Shown one piece after another: positions 9,085 through 18,795 of a DNA stretch of 64,000 nt (position 1 is the first letter of the stretch; each line of letters begins with the position of its first letter). Position numbers and translations under genes: made by a program. The notes below the pieces were generated by a model. That model worked only from the letters and a program-made list of their open reading frames with translations. It was not told the DNA's origin and did no database searches. The stretch comes from Thermoplasmatales archaeon (GTDB taxonomy: Archaea; Thermoplasmatota; Thermoplasmata; Thermoplasmatales; Thermoplasmataceae), in contig JACWAH010000007.1 of the NCBI GenBank assembly GCA_014874365.1, positions 42,358 through 106,357 on the forward strand. Direction: 5' to 3'.

Positions 9085-10371
9085 TTGGGTAGGAACAATT
9101 CTGTTGTTGTCGGATTGCAGTTTGGTGACGAAGGGAAAGGGAAGATTGTAGATTATCTAAGCAGTTCCTTCGACGTTGTTTCAAAGTTTAACGGCGGATC
9201 GAACGCCGGGCACACAGTAGTAACTGAGGAAAAAACGTTCAAGTTCCACCTTGTGCCGTCTGGCAGTCTAAGCACCAAGCACATTGTTCTGGGAAATGGC
9301 ATGGCCCTTGACCCTGCTATCCTGATTAATGAGATCAACTCCATAAGGGATTATAACAGGGATTTGAAAATTCACGTGAGCCAGGGGGCCCATGTCGTGA
9401 CGCCAATGCACAAGGCACTTGACGTTATTGAAGAAAACATCCGCGGATCACTGAAAATAGGCACAACTGCGCAGGGAATAGGCCCCGCGTACGAGGACAA
9501 ATACGCCAGGACCGGGATAAGGATTGAAGAACTCATGTCGAAAGAAAAAATGAAGCAAAAACTCGACGTAATTACTGCGATGAAACGGGAATTGCTCTCG
9601 GGAACGAAATACTCAAGCCAGAAGGAGATCAATTCGATGATTGATGAACTGTATTCTGAAGGCAATGAGCTAAAACCCTACATATGCAATACTTCCAGCA
9701 AGCTTTACGAATTTGACAGGGAAGGGTTGGAAATTCTGTTTGAAGGGTCTCATGGAACTTTGCTGGACATTGATCACGGAATGTATCCCTATGTTACCTC
9801 TTCCAACACGATTGCCGGGGCTATTTCGCAAGGTGCGGGCTTCTCTTTCAGGAGAATAAAGAACGTAATCGGGGTAGTAAAAGCCTACACTTCCAAGGTA
9901 GGATCAGGTGCCTTCCCAACAGAAATAATTGGGGACAAGGCTGATCTGTTGAGAAAGGAAGGGAATGAATTCGGCACGACCACTGGAAGACCGAGAAGGG
10001 TTGGCTGGTTGGACCTGAAACTCCTCAACTATTCAATCAGGCTGAATGACGTGGACTACCTGGCGCTTACCCGTGTGGACACTCTTGGCGTATTTGATTC
10101 AATCCGCGTTGTGGTAAATTATGATTGCGAAAATGAATGCAATCCTCCCGCCGACCCCAAGGATCTGGATTTCCAGGAGTTTGAAGGCTGGGGAAGGCTA
10201 GACAGTGATGCGATTTCCGGAATTACGAGAAACGGATTCAATGCGCTGCCGGAGAATTTGGTGAACTACATTGAGTTCATCGAGAAAAGCGTAAGGAGAA
10301 AGATCAACATTGTTTCAGTGGGCAATAAGAGAAATCTCACAATAAACCGTTCCCCCATAATGAGCAACTGA
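9085..10371 (+). CDS. purA: Adenylosuccinate synthetase
   Basis: About 428 aa. GTP-dependent ligation of IMP and aspartate in AMP synthesis. Diagnostic GLQFGDEGKGKIVDYL P-loop is at the N-terminus, then GGSNAGHTV, GTTAQGIGPAYEDK, and GTTTGRPRRVGWLD. The open frame extends to 8950, but homology begins just before the P-loop; TTG 9085 (MGRNNSVVVG) or GTG 9076 are the plausible starts. Confidence 0.92.
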   Translation: MGRNNSVVVGLQFGDEGKGKIVDYLSSSFDVVSKFNGGSNAGHTVVTEEKTFKFHLVPSGSLSTKHIVLGNGMALDPAILINEINSIRDYNRDLKIHVSQGAHVVTPMHKALDVIEENIRGSLKIGTTAQGIGPAYEDKYARTGIRIEELMSKEKMKQKLDVITAMKRELLSGTKYSSQKEINSMIDELYSEGNELKPYICNTSSKLYEFDREGLEILFEGSHGTLLDIDHGMYPYVTSSNTIAGAISQGAGFSFRRIKNVIGVVKAYTSKVGSGAFPTEIIGDKADLLRKEGNEFGTTTGRPRRVGWLDLKLLNYSIRLNDVDYLALTRVDTLGVFDSIRVVVNYDCENECNPPADPKDLDFQEFEGWGRLDSDAISGITRNGFNALPENLVNYIEFIEKSVRRKINIVSVGNKRNLTINRSPIMSN

Positions 10372-10439
10372 AACCTTCATTTGGTTACACTCAGTTTTTT
10401 GATCCTAAACTAATATTTACGGTTCAGTGATGCCTGATC

Positions 10440-12095
10440 ATGATAGATATTCCCAAGGCACCTACTGGCAATTCTCTAAACACGAAAGGGTGGAGGCAGG
10501 AAGCCGCTCTAAGACTTCTTTTAAACAATCTTGACCCGGAAGTTGCAAAGGATCCCCAGAATCTCATAGTCTATGGAGGAAAAGGCAAAGCCGCGAGAAA
10601 TCCGGAAGCGCTTTTCAAGATCATAGAGTCATTAAAAAGCCTGGAAAATGACGAAACGCTGCTTATCCAGTCAGGTAAGCCTGTTGGAATATTCAGGACT
10701 ACCATTGAAAGCCCGAGAGTCTTGATCTCAAATGCACAGATAGTACCCAGATGGGCAACTGATGACTATTTTTGGGATCTGGAAAGGAGAGGGCTGACCA
10801 TGTATGGGCAGATGACCGCTGGGAGCTGGATATACATAGGTACACAGGGAGTAGTACAGGGAACGTTCGAAACGCTTAGCGCGATAGCGAGAAAGGAATT
10901 CAAGGCTGATTCCCTCAAAGGAAAGCTTTTCCTTTCATCCGGTTTGGGGGAAATGGGTGGAGCGCAGCCTCTTGCCGCAAAGATGAACGGAGCAAGCTGC
11001 ATCATAGTGGAGGTTGACAGGAGCAAGATATTGAGGCGGATAGAAGGCAAATACCTCGATACCTGGACGGAAAGCCTTGACGAGGCTCTATCACTGGCCA
11101 GGAAGGCTGCAGGTTCCGGTAAGCCGATCTCGGTGGGTCTTCTGGGCAATGCAGCAACAGTTTTTCCCCAGATTCTAAAACTTGGTGTTGTGCCGGACAT
11201 AATTTCTGATCAGACTGCAGCGCATGATCTGGATCTGGGGTACATCCCGGAAGGTTATTCTGTGGAAGATGCTGCAATATTCAGGCAGGGTGATCTGGAT
11301 GGGTACCGAACCGCGGTATACGCTTCCATTGTGAAGGAGGCAAAAGCCATCCTTGAATTCAAGAAGAAAGGCAGCGTGGTGTTTGACTATGGGAATAACT
11401 TCAGGACAAGAGCGAAAGAGGGAGGTCTACAGAACGCATTCGATATTGCGGGTTATGTACCGGAATACATAAGGGATCTATTCGCTGTGGGATCCGGACC
11501 ATTCAGGTGGGTCGCGCTTTCCGGCGATCCTGAGGACATTTACACCATTGATGATGCCCTCATAAAGGAGATGGAAAGCAACCAGCATCTTGTGAAATGG
11601 ATTGCCATGGCCAGGCGCGAGATCAAATTTCAGGGGCTGCCAGCCAGGATATGCTATGCATCATATGGCGAAAGGGAAAGGATTGGATTGATGATCAATC
11701 AACTGGTCAGGCAGGGAAAAGTTTCCGCTCCTGTAGCCATAGGAAGGGATCACCATGATACCGGCTCTGTTGCTTCCCCATACAGGGAAACCGAAAAAAT
11801 GAAGGATGGCAGCGATGCCATTGCCGATTGGCCTATTCTTAACGCCCTGCTGAATGCGGTTTCAGGAGCCTCCTGGGTTTCAGTTCATCATGGAGGAGGG
11901 ACGGGGATAGGAAATTCCATACACTCAGGCTTTGTACTGGTAGCCGACGGCACTCTGGAAACCGACGAAAGAATAAAGCGTGTGATGAACGCGGATCCCG
12001 GTATCGGGGTTATCAGGCATGCCGATGCTGGCTATGATTCATCTATAGACCTAATCAGGAAAGGCGTGAGATTCAGGACACCTTACATTAAGTGA
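10440..12095 (+). CDS. hutU: Urocanate hydratase
   Basis: 551 aa, family-typical length. Converts urocanate to imidazolonepropionate in histidine degradation, using tightly bound NAD. Visible: [13 protein letters not shown], the [20 protein letters not shown] block, [12 protein letters not shown], and the C-terminal [17 protein letters not shown] and [10 protein letters not shown] motifs. No other hut gene lies in the window. Confidence 0.95.
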   Translation: MIDIPKAPTGNSLNTKGWRQEAALRLLLNNLDPEVAKDPQNLIVYGGKGKAARNPEALFKIIESLKSLENDETLLIQSGKPVGIFRTTIESPRVLISNAQIVPRWATDDYFWDLERRGLTMYGQMTAGSWIYIGTQGVVQGTFETLSAIARKEFKADSLKGKLFLSSGLGEMGGAQPLAAKMNGASCIIVEVDRSKILRRIEGKYLDTWTESLDEALSLARKAAGSGKPISVGLLGNAATVFPQILKLGVVPDIISDQTAAHDLDLGYIPEGYSVEDAAIFRQGDLDGYRTAVYASIVKEAKAILEFKKKGSVVFDYGNNFRTRAKEGGLQNAFDIAGYVPEYIRDLFAVGSGPFRWVALSGDPEDIYTIDDALIKEMESNQHLVKWIAMARREIKFQGLPARICYASYGERERIGLMINQLVRQGKVSAPVAIGRDHHDTGSVASPYRETEKMKDGSDAIADWPILNALLNAVSGASWVSVHHGGGTGIGNSIHSGFVLVADGTLETDERIKRVMNADPGIGVIRHADAGYDSSIDLIRKGVRFRTPYIK

Positions 12096-12111
12096 CAGGC
12101 TCCGCCTAAGC

Positions 12112-13743
12112 TTATTCTCCCAACGCCTCTGCCCTGTACAATTTCGTGATTCCTGCGATCGCAAGCAAGACCATTGCAAGCCCTATCCCGTAATAAGAAC
12201 CGTTGACAGTACCCACAGGATTGATGAATGAGACTTCAACTGCAATGAATATGGCCGAGAATCCAAAGAGCGATGAGTAATATATCCTGGCGCGGTGGCC
12301 TGTTGGCTTCTGAGGTTTCTTTTTTGCCGGATCGCCCGGGTTGAAAATACCGAGTATTATCGCTGCTGAAATCACTGCCAGAAGCGCGGTGACTGTCAGG
12401 GTTCCTGCAAGAAAAGCGGCCGAATTGCTGGTATATGAAATAATCGTCTCATAGGCGATGATTCCTGAGATTATGGAGAATAGCCCCAGGAACATGAGTA
12501 ACAGGTAGAATATCTCCGGCCTGGCGAGTTGAAGCTTGTTAGCTGTATCGCTCTTCTTGACAAGATAGGTCAAAAGTATAGTCACTGCTCCTGGCACAAA
12601 AAAGAAAATCGCAACCTGATAATCTGGCACTACAACAGTTGGATTCAGGACACCATAAACATACGCCCAAACAGACAGTCCCATCAGATATACTACACCG
12701 AGGAAACCAAGTGAAACCGTGAACCATCTGTTTGGTATCTTAAGGGTAGGGCTCTTATCAATAAATGGAACTGCGAGCAGATATGCCAGAGGCATCCCGG
12801 TGAAAATGATGGTGGCCCAGAAAGGATTCAGATACGCCGAAGCGAAGTGGAAATCCAGTTCCTTGTATACGAAGAGCAGGAACCACGGAGGCGTGGTCGC
12901 TAATATGTTTGCCGGAGCAGGGAAGGGGGAGAAGATGACTGGGACTCCGCTTATAAGGCCCAAGACAGAGGGTATCAGAACAATCACCGCAATGATGAGA
13001 AAGAACTGCTCAGTCATGTATAGGAGGTTGTGGGGATACCATGGCTTGTAACCGGGTTTCTCCCTATCAATCGCTGGAGCATGATATTTAGATTCCTTTC
13101 TTGATGGCATGATGGTGTTGTATTCAGCCAGGAAGAAATGGACGGCAAATAGAATTCCGATTAACAGCACCATTATTATATGCCATCCTAGGAGCCTCGA
13201 ATAGAGAGAGAGATTGGTATTGTTCCCAAAGAAAATGCTGGTCAGCACGTTTCCTATTACCGGTGTTCCGGAAGAGATGGCTTTTCCTATTGATACCGCG
13301 GAGTTTGCTAAAACATCACCATCCATTGTGTATCCGAAGAATGATGCTCCAAGGGTGAGGACCAGGAGCAGTATACCCGTGATCCACTGTGACTGCCTAG
13401 GCTTCTTGTATGCGCCGATGAAGTAATTCCTCAGTAGATGCAGGTATACAAGTGCAATCATAACATAGGCCCCGTACAGGTGTGTGGAAAGCAGAATCGA
13501 ACCGAAGGGAATCGTGTTCACGATGTTCTCGCTGCTGCCGAATGCATTTGAAGGCTGGTACAGGAAGAGGAGAAGCAGGCCCGTGAGCACTTCGTAGATA
13601 AACGCTATCATTATTAGCGAACCGGTCCAGTACCAGATTCCTCCATTCTTCCTCATGTAATCAGGCACTCTTCTTGGCAGTGCCTGTGGCTCGTTTAATA
13701 TCCTGGTTACCAGATTTTCCTGTTTTTCATTTTTATTAGGCAT
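12112..13743 (-). CDS. Cytochrome b of a bc1-like complex
   Basis: 543 aa polytopic membrane protein. The N-terminal cytochrome b core shows histidine pairs for two hemes (TH near LSTHLYGAYV and LHLLRN; GWHIIMVLL and AVHFFLAEYN). A PWYPHNLLY segment opens the C-terminal b6/subunit IV-like part, followed by extra helices to the end, longer than classic cytochrome b. It lies 15 nt after the Rieske gene in the same operon and should take electrons from menaquinol. Confidence 0.92.
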   Translation of the reverse strand: MPNKNEKQENLVTRILNEPQALPRRVPDYMRKNGGIWYWTGSLIMIAFIYEVLTGLLLLFLYQPSNAFGSSENIVNTIPFGSILLSTHLYGAYVMIALVYLHLLRNYFIGAYKKPRQSQWITGILLLVLTLGASFFGYTMDGDVLANSAVSIGKAISSGTPVIGNVLTSIFFGNNTNLSLYSRLLGWHIIMVLLIGILFAVHFFLAEYNTIMPSRKESKYHAPAIDREKPGYKPWYPHNLLYMTEQFFLIIAVIVLIPSVLGLISGVPVIFSPFPAPANILATTPPWFLLFVYKELDFHFASAYLNPFWATIIFTGMPLAYLLAVPFIDKSPTLKIPNRWFTVSLGFLGVVYLMGLSVWAYVYGVLNPTVVVPDYQVAIFFFVPGAVTILLTYLVKKSDTANKLQLARPEIFYLLLMFLGLFSIISGIIAYETIISYTSNSAAFLAGTLTVTALLAVISAAIILGIFNPGDPAKKKPQKPTGHRARIYYSSLFGFSAIFIAVEVSFINPVGTVNGSYYGIGLAMVLLAIAGITKLYRAEALGE

Positions 13744-13758
13744 TTCTTACGCACCAGA

Positions 13759-14508
13759 TTATTTCTTGGTGTAAACACCCGTGCTGCTAGTCGATGATAG
13801 CGGTGTTCCACCCGTCAGGTTGTCAGTGTGCCCCTCTATTGTGGGACCAACAAGGTTAGAAACTGAGTAAGTGTCATTGGTAGAGTCCCAGGCCACCACA
13901 ACATTTGGTAATGCGAACTTTGTTGGACCTGTGATAACGCCAAAACCCTGGAATGGATCATAATCGCTTCCATGGCAATCGCAGTGAACTAGCCCGGGAA
14001 AATTCGTAGAAGAGGGCGGGTAAAACCTTAGGTTAGGCGGTTCACAGCCTAAGTGCTGACAGATTGCACTGGATGCAACTACTGATTTATATGGGCCCTG
14101 GCCTGGCTGCGATTTGAACGTCCCTCCTCCAGGGTTAGTGACGCTGATAGAAGGGATTGCCTTATCTTTGTTTGAACTGTCGCCAAGGCGGAGAAGAAAG
14201 TTCGGTTCATCTTGAAGCGGATAGTTGAACAGAACAATTGTATAATCATTCACGTTCAATGAATCGGTATGAATTGGGTTCCCGGACTGATCAACAAGGG
14301 TAAGAACTGGGTAGTTAGAGACTCCCACACTCGCAGGAATGATCCCCTGAACTACTCCCCTTAACGTCAAGGCAACGCCCGCACCGACTGCGACGACCCC
14401 CATCAGCTTTATGAAGTTTCTCCTTCCCTGGTCTGATATTTCTGACTGTGAAGGCTGGTCAACCTTCTTTTCTTCAACTTTCGTTCCACTTTTTTCTGTG
14501 TTGGCCAT
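13759..14508 (-). CDS. Rieske iron-sulfur protein
   Basis: 249 aa. A twin-arginine-type signal (GRRNFIKLMGVVAVGAG, residues about 29-45) anchors it in the membrane. The 2Fe-2S site is CQHLGCEPP and CDCHGSDYDP, i.e. C-x-H and C-x-x-H boxes with the disulfide cysteines. Partner of the downstream cytochrome b. Confidence 0.94.
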   Translation of the reverse strand: MANTEKSGTKVEEKKVDQPSQSEISDQGRRNFIKLMGVVAVGAGVALTLRGVVQGIIPASVGVSNYPVLTLVDQSGNPIHTDSLNVNDYTIVLFNYPLQDEPNFLLRLGDSSNKDKAIPSISVTNPGGGTFKSQPGQGPYKSVVASSAICQHLGCEPPNLRFYPPSSTNFPGLVHCDCHGSDYDPFQGFGVITGPTKFALPNVVVAWDSTNDTYSVSNLVGPTIEGHTDNLTGGTPLSSTSSTGVYTKK

Positions 14509-14530
14509 TCAAATCCCTACTATATCGATA

Positions 14531-14632
14531 TTAATCCAGATTCCCCTCAGGAACACCTGTGATGATTCCTTTCTTGGTTCCAACTGGTGAGTCCTTTGTT
14601 TTTTCAAAGACCATGAAGGTGCTGTATTTCAT
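14531..14632 (-). CDS. 33-aa small ORF upstream of the Rieske gene
   Basis: Encodes MKYSTFMVFEKTKDSPVGTK plus 13 residues ending PEGNLD, with GGGG six bases before the ATG, and stops 22 nt before the Rieske start, in operon position. A TTATAG box lies just upstream, so near that a leaderless message would start inside the frame, perhaps at the second ATG. I know no family; it may be a small respiratory-complex subunit or nothing. The stretch 14633-14947 holds nothing else I can see. Confidence 0.35.
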   Translation of the reverse strand: MKYSTFMVFEKTKDSPVGTKKGIITGVPEGNLD

Positions 14633-14947
14633 ATTCGCCCCTAATCTATAAGGTTTGGATAATTACCAATCGTAATAAATGAATTAACCTTTTCGCTGCA
14701 ACGGCGTACTAGTATGAAGTAAGTTAACTTTACATTCGGTAAGAATATGTTTTGCAACGCCTGGAATTTCGAATTAGTGCATCTCAATGAAGTCTCTCCG
14801 TACTTCCATTCTGGTCATATTCCCATGCTTAAGATATGATAATTACTTGATATTGAACGAACTTTATCCCGTGTTATAAAAAATAGGTAATTTAAGAACC
14901 GAACTTTACCTTAGGCCATGCGAACGCCAGCCTGAAAAGCAGGCAAA

Positions 14948-15020
14948 TGCCGTGAGCCGGGATTGAACCAGCGACCTTATGATCTTCAGTCATACGCTCT
15001 CCCTACTGAGCTATCACGGC
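14948..15020 (-). tRNA. tRNA-Phe (GAA)
   Basis: 73 nt, intronless. Acceptor GCCGTGA pairs with TCACGGC, discriminator A, no encoded CCA. The anticodon stem TATGA/TCATA encloses CTGAAGA, anticodon GAA; T-arm GGTTCAATCCC. A TTAAATAA box on this strand near 15043-15052 is a likely promoter. Confidence 0.95.
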
Positions 15021-15228
15021 TGCTTGGCGATCATAATCAGACATTATTTAACTTCTTTCACCTACATTTATGTATTTCTAAATTCAGTTCGTCTGTACAT
15101 TGCAATCTTCCTTGGGCACCTAAAATAGCTATTGAAAAATAGACTCAAATCTGGCCATTAAATTTGACCTAACATCTTAGGCATTTAATCTATATCTGAA
15201 TTTTAATTGATGCTTTCGGTACAAATTT

Positions 15229-15876
15229 ATGGTCAGTGAAAAGATTATCTATTCAATCCTGGTAGTAATAATACTAGCCGGGGGTGCCTCGGTTGGATTG
15301 CTGGCTGGCAACGCAATTGGACATACTTCATCGAGCAGTAGTACAACTCAGAACATTTATTCTCTCACTATGGTGGTCCAGACGGATGTCCAGTTTAATG
15401 CTAGCGTAGGTGGACAACCTGCATTTTATGTACTGCAGAATGGGACTCTTGAGAGTTCCGCGATGATATATTTCCCCGCGAACACGCTTATTGATCTCAC
15501 GATAATCGACTATGACACCGGGCCCGCACCATTAGAAAATAACAGCTATGCCAATGTCAGCGGAACAGTTGGGGGATTTGAATACGTATTCAACAGTACT
15601 GACCCAGCCGGACTGAATCAGTCTCAGGTTGTCACAACGTATTTCCAGAAAGCCACGAGCATCAATGCGTCAAACGTTGCGCACACTTTCACAATTCCGC
15701 AACTTAATCTTAACCTTCCACTGCAACCAATCTCAACAACAATTACCCAGTTCTACCTTAACCAGACGGGTTCGTACACGTGGCAGTGCTTTGCTGAATG
15801 CGGAACCGGGCCTCTTGGCCAGGGAGCATCTATGGAAACCGCTGGATGGATGACGGGAACAGTAGTCGTTTACTAA
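15229..15876 (+). CDS. Membrane-anchored cupredoxin, COX2/CuA-like
   Basis: 215 aa: N-terminal membrane segment (about 7-29), a Ser/Thr-rich linker, then a beta-rich domain. The C-terminal CFAECGTGP...M segment resembles the CuA loop of cytochrome oxidase subunit II (C-x3-C, glycine, later Met), and AHTFTI supplies an upstream His, but the histidine normally following the cysteines is not present. Several N-x-S/T sites fit an outward-facing domain at low pH. Followed 4 nt later by a membrane protein gene. Could be an electron carrier or an unusual oxidase subunit. Confidence 0.65.
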   Translation: MVSEKIIYSILVVIILAGGASVGLLAGNAIGHTSSSSSTTQNIYSLTMVVQTDVQFNASVGGQPAFYVLQNGTLESSAMIYFPANTLIDLTIIDYDTGPAPLENNSYANVSGTVGGFEYVFNSTDPAGLNQSQVVTTYFQKATSINASNVAHTFTIPQLNLNLPLQPISTTITQFYLNQTGSYTWQCFAECGTGPLGQGASMETAGWMTGTVVVY

Positions 15877-15880
15877 TAAA

Positions 15881-16912
15881 ATGGTTGGAATTCCTCCGTT
15901 TATTTTGCTACGTTTCTACTCTATATCCCTAATTTTTATTATAGTTGCTTCAGTTTTGCTTTCCATTTCCATCCTCTTTAGGCAAAAAGAGCTGAAAGAG
16001 CGATCCTGCATCAGAATTCTCAGGATTATGTTTGGTTCTTTGTGGCTGGTTGATGGAATATTGCAACTGCAACCAATGATGTCTGTAGCTTTCATTGGTG
16101 AAACAATAACGCCTGCATTGATTATGAGCGCGTACCCTCTCTGGCTGGCCTCCCTGATTACTAATGCCACTTATGCATGGAACCTGCACCCGTTGATTTA
16201 TGATGCGCTGGCTGCAACTATTCAGATCTTCGGCGGTTTGGTATTAATATTGGGCCCAAGGGGTTTCTTCTATAAATCCGTGGTTGTGTTGAGCATACCA
16301 TGGGCCATTATTATATGGATATTCGGAGAAGGGTTCGGAAACTCGCTTTCAATCGGGGCATCGTGGATTGTGGGTTCTCCGGGATCAGTATTCTTTTACC
16401 TGGTTGCTTCATTAGTTTTGCTTAACCCAGACAGGATCAATCTTAAGAAGACTTTCGAAGTGGGATTTGCTTTGTTGTTCATCATCGCTTTTCTCTGGCA
16501 GGTAATGCCTCAGAATGGTTACTGGAATGGGACTGACCTTGCATTAAACAATGTTGCTTTGTCTGTCAGGCCGACGCAGTTCCAGTTGCTCTCTAACTTT
16601 AATTTGGACCTGGGGCTGGCAATGTATAATAATCCACTGCTTTACAATTCTCTTATCTCATTATCGTTAGCAGTCGCAGCATTGTTATGGATCCTTATAC
16701 CAGGGCGGACTTCCGTTTTGTATACCATAATACTTTCAGCGGTAACTTGGATTGCATTCCTTGATATGGGAGGGCTATTCACTGGCGCCAGTACAGATCC
16801 AAATACACCTATACCGGTCATTTTTCTGGCACTTTTTTATTTGACAATGATACGCAGGTCCAGTGAAAGAACTGAACCTGAAATATTGGTACAAATGGAG
16901 CCAGTTAATTAA
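15881..16912 (+). CDS. Polytopic membrane protein next to cupredoxin
   Basis: 343 aa, about nine hydrophobic segments spread over the whole length, separated by short loops such as FRQKELKERSCIR. Motif-like stretch GSLWLVDGILQLQPMM near residues 52-67. I do not recognise the family. Operon with the upstream cupredoxin suggests a copper- or respiration-related role, which is inference only. Confidence 0.65.
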   Translation: MVGIPPFILLRFYSISLIFIIVASVLLSISILFRQKELKERSCIRILRIMFGSLWLVDGILQLQPMMSVAFIGETITPALIMSAYPLWLASLITNATYAWNLHPLIYDALAATIQIFGGLVLILGPRGFFYKSVVVLSIPWAIIIWIFGEGFGNSLSIGASWIVGSPGSVFFYLVASLVLLNPDRINLKKTFEVGFALLFIIAFLWQVMPQNGYWNGTDLALNNVALSVRPTQFQLLSNFNLDLGLAMYNNPLLYNSLISLSLAVAALLWILIPGRTSVLYTIILSAVTWIAFLDMGGLFTGASTDPNTPIPVIFLALFYLTMIRRSSERTEPEILVQMEPVN

Positions 16913-17188
16913 AAAGATTGCCAGTTTTCTCGCTTTGAACTGTAGCCACTCAGTCTGCCTGTCATTCATCATCAATCAGAATAAGGTATTTCATCATCGT
17001 GGCAGGTGATAGTCTCGATTAAGATAATAAATTTACATTTGTTTACTAATACAGTATTGGCGTTAAGATCACGCGGAAAATTCAACTTCTGTAAACGAAG
17101 ATACCTATTTCGTAATATGAGGGATGAAAGCGAACCATTTTGTATAGAATACCGATGCATATTTTGTTCGCTGACAGACAGAATGTAA

Positions 17189-17389
17189 GAGGGTAGGACT
17201 GCATATTGCTCCATGCCTGTGCCTGTAAAGTCAGGGCTAAATATGGAAGATAAAGTACCTTCGGGGCGAGGGGAATTGACCCCCGTGGAATTTCTGCCAG
17301 CAAGTGTTGAAGCAAGGAACTCCCTGCTAAAACTTGGGGATGGGACAGCACTCAATGAGATACATTGCGTTGCTGGGGCTGTGGGGTAG
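17189..17389 (+). pseudogene. Remnant of TnpB (IS200/IS605 OrfB) C-terminal tail
   Basis: An open frame of about 66 codons without a clear start, containing GRTAYCS and PSGRGELTPVEFLPASVEARN. The GRGELTPVE pattern resembles the variable tail of archaeal OrfB/TnpB proteins downstream of the last zinc knuckle. Its stop falls inside tRNA-Pro. No catalytic domain is present. The preceding stretch 16913-17188 shows nothing recognisable. Confidence 0.35.
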
Positions 17390-17447
17390 TTTGGTATCCT
17401 ACGGGCTTTGGGAGCCTGCGACTCCGGTTCAAATCCGGACAGCCCCA
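17375..17447 (+). tRNA. tRNA-Pro (TGG)
   Basis: 73 nt, intronless. Acceptor GGGGCTG pairs with CAGCCCC, discriminator A. Anticodon stem CGGGC/GCCTG encloses TTTGGGA, anticodon TGG. T-arm GGTTCAAATCC. Confidence 0.95.
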
Positions 17448-17582
17448 TCTGCTATAGGATTGATTTAGCGATTTGAGTGAACCGCAGAAAGTGCAGTGAA
17501 AACTGCGGGTTTTATGGAGCGCTTAAATTGAGACCTTCCATGTTAGGTTTATTTGTTTTTAACTAATAGCGACTCTGTAATT

Positions 17583-18680
17583 ATGCATTCAAAACGCTCT
17601 GGGAAGTTCATGCTGGTATTTTATGAAACAACTACCGCATGTGAGTTGAATTGCATTCACTGCAGAGCCAACGCATCCCTTGACAAAGATGAAAACGAAC
17701 TCACAACCCAGGAGGCAAAAAACCTGATACTAGAGATATCCAACATAGAGGGGGTAACTCCATTGCTGGTGTTTACTGGAGGAAATCCAATGCTCAGGCA
17801 AGATCTCTTTGAATTGATGGAATATTCAAAACATAATCACACAAATTTTTCGCTGAGCCCGGCAGTAACTGATCTGCTTACCAAAGATGCACTTTTTAAA
17901 ATAAAAGAAGCTGGAACTTCCTCAATCTCAGTTAGCCTTGACGGATCCACTCCCAATTTGCACAACGGCATTCGCCGTTACGATTCTTTTGCCAGAACAA
18001 TTGAAGTGATCAGGGAAGCTATTTCAATGGGATTGAGAATACAGGTAAATACCACGGTAATGCAGCAGAACGTAAGAGATTTGCCCAATATACTTTCGCT
18101 TCTGGTGGATCTTAAAGTGCCTGTCTGGGAAGTATTCTTTTTGATCAGAACCGGCAGGGGAACATCTGCAGAGGAAATCAGTGCGGTTGAGGCTGAAGAC
18201 GTCAACGTGTGGCTGTCAGGTATAAGTCCAGAAATTATTACTGTCAGAACCGTAGAATCACCGATGATTAACAGAACCAGGATACAAAGGCTGGGTGCAG
18301 TGAAGAGGCCAAATAGTAACCTTTCTACATTCCTTGAGGAAATGACAGATAAAACCTTTGCGTCCAGTGGTTTTGATGTCCAAACACCAACACCAAGGAT
18401 AGAAACGCTCTTCATCTCAAGCGCAGGGAATGTCTTTCCATCAGGCTTCTTGCCATTGACCCTTGGGAATATACGAGACAAGAGTTTATACCGTATATAC
18501 GGGGAGAGCCCGGTACTGGAAAAGATCAGGAAAACGAAAGATAACTTAAGGGGAAAGTGTAGTTATTGTGATTTCAGGTATATATGCGGAGGTTCCAGAG
18601 CGAGGGCTTTTGCGAATCTGGGCGACTACCTCGCACCTGACCCAATGTGTACTTACAACCCGGCTCCTTTGAACCAGTAA
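17583..18680 (+). CDS. Radical SAM/SPASM protein, AhbC/AhbD/NirJ-like
   Basis: About 365 aa. The radical SAM cluster motif CELNCIHC is near the N-terminus (NCIHCRANA), and a C-terminal SPASM-type cysteine cluster includes CSYCDFRYICGG. Ending GGSRARAFANLGDYLAPDPMC resembles proteins of alternative heme synthesis (AhbC/AhbD, NirJ) and related TIGR04053-like proteins; which one cannot be settled here. The frame opens at TTG 17553 but ATG 17583 (MHSKRSGKFM) is the better start. Confidence 0.8.
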   Translation: MHSKRSGKFMLVFYETTTACELNCIHCRANASLDKDENELTTQEAKNLILEISNIEGVTPLLVFTGGNPMLRQDLFELMEYSKHNHTNFSLSPAVTDLLTKDALFKIKEAGTSSISVSLDGSTPNLHNGIRRYDSFARTIEVIREAISMGLRIQVNTTVMQQNVRDLPNILSLLVDLKVPVWEVFFLIRTGRGTSAEEISAVEAEDVNVWLSGISPEIITVRTVESPMINRTRIQRLGAVKRPNSNLSTFLEEMTDKTFASSGFDVQTPTPRIETLFISSAGNVFPSGFLPLTLGNIRDKSLYRIYGESPVLEKIRKTKDNLRGKCSYCDFRYICGGSRARAFANLGDYLAPDPMCTYNPAPLNQ

Positions 18681-18745
18681 AAATTTCTTGTAGTCTTGTA
18701 GATCTAGTCTAGACGCGCCTGGAAAATAAACGGATTCGGATACCC

Positions 18746-18794
18746 TAATATCGTATTAATCATATTTATTACCTAAGACGAAATCAACTTTAGG
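18746..18794 (+). promoter_or_regulatory. Candidate operators of the fur promoter
   Basis: TAATA-3nt-TATTA (18746-18758) lies just upstream of the TATTTATTA box, and CCTAA-13nt-TTAGG (18772-18794) covers the expected transcription start and ends two bases before the start codon. The arrangement fits autoregulation by the encoded Fur protein; this is inference. Confidence 0.3.
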
Positions 18795-18795
18795 A

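Noticed and set aside
17082..17351. 89-aa minus-strand frame before tRNA-Pro
   Set aside because: No start signal or family resemblance; the plus-strand TnpB-like frame explains this stretch better.
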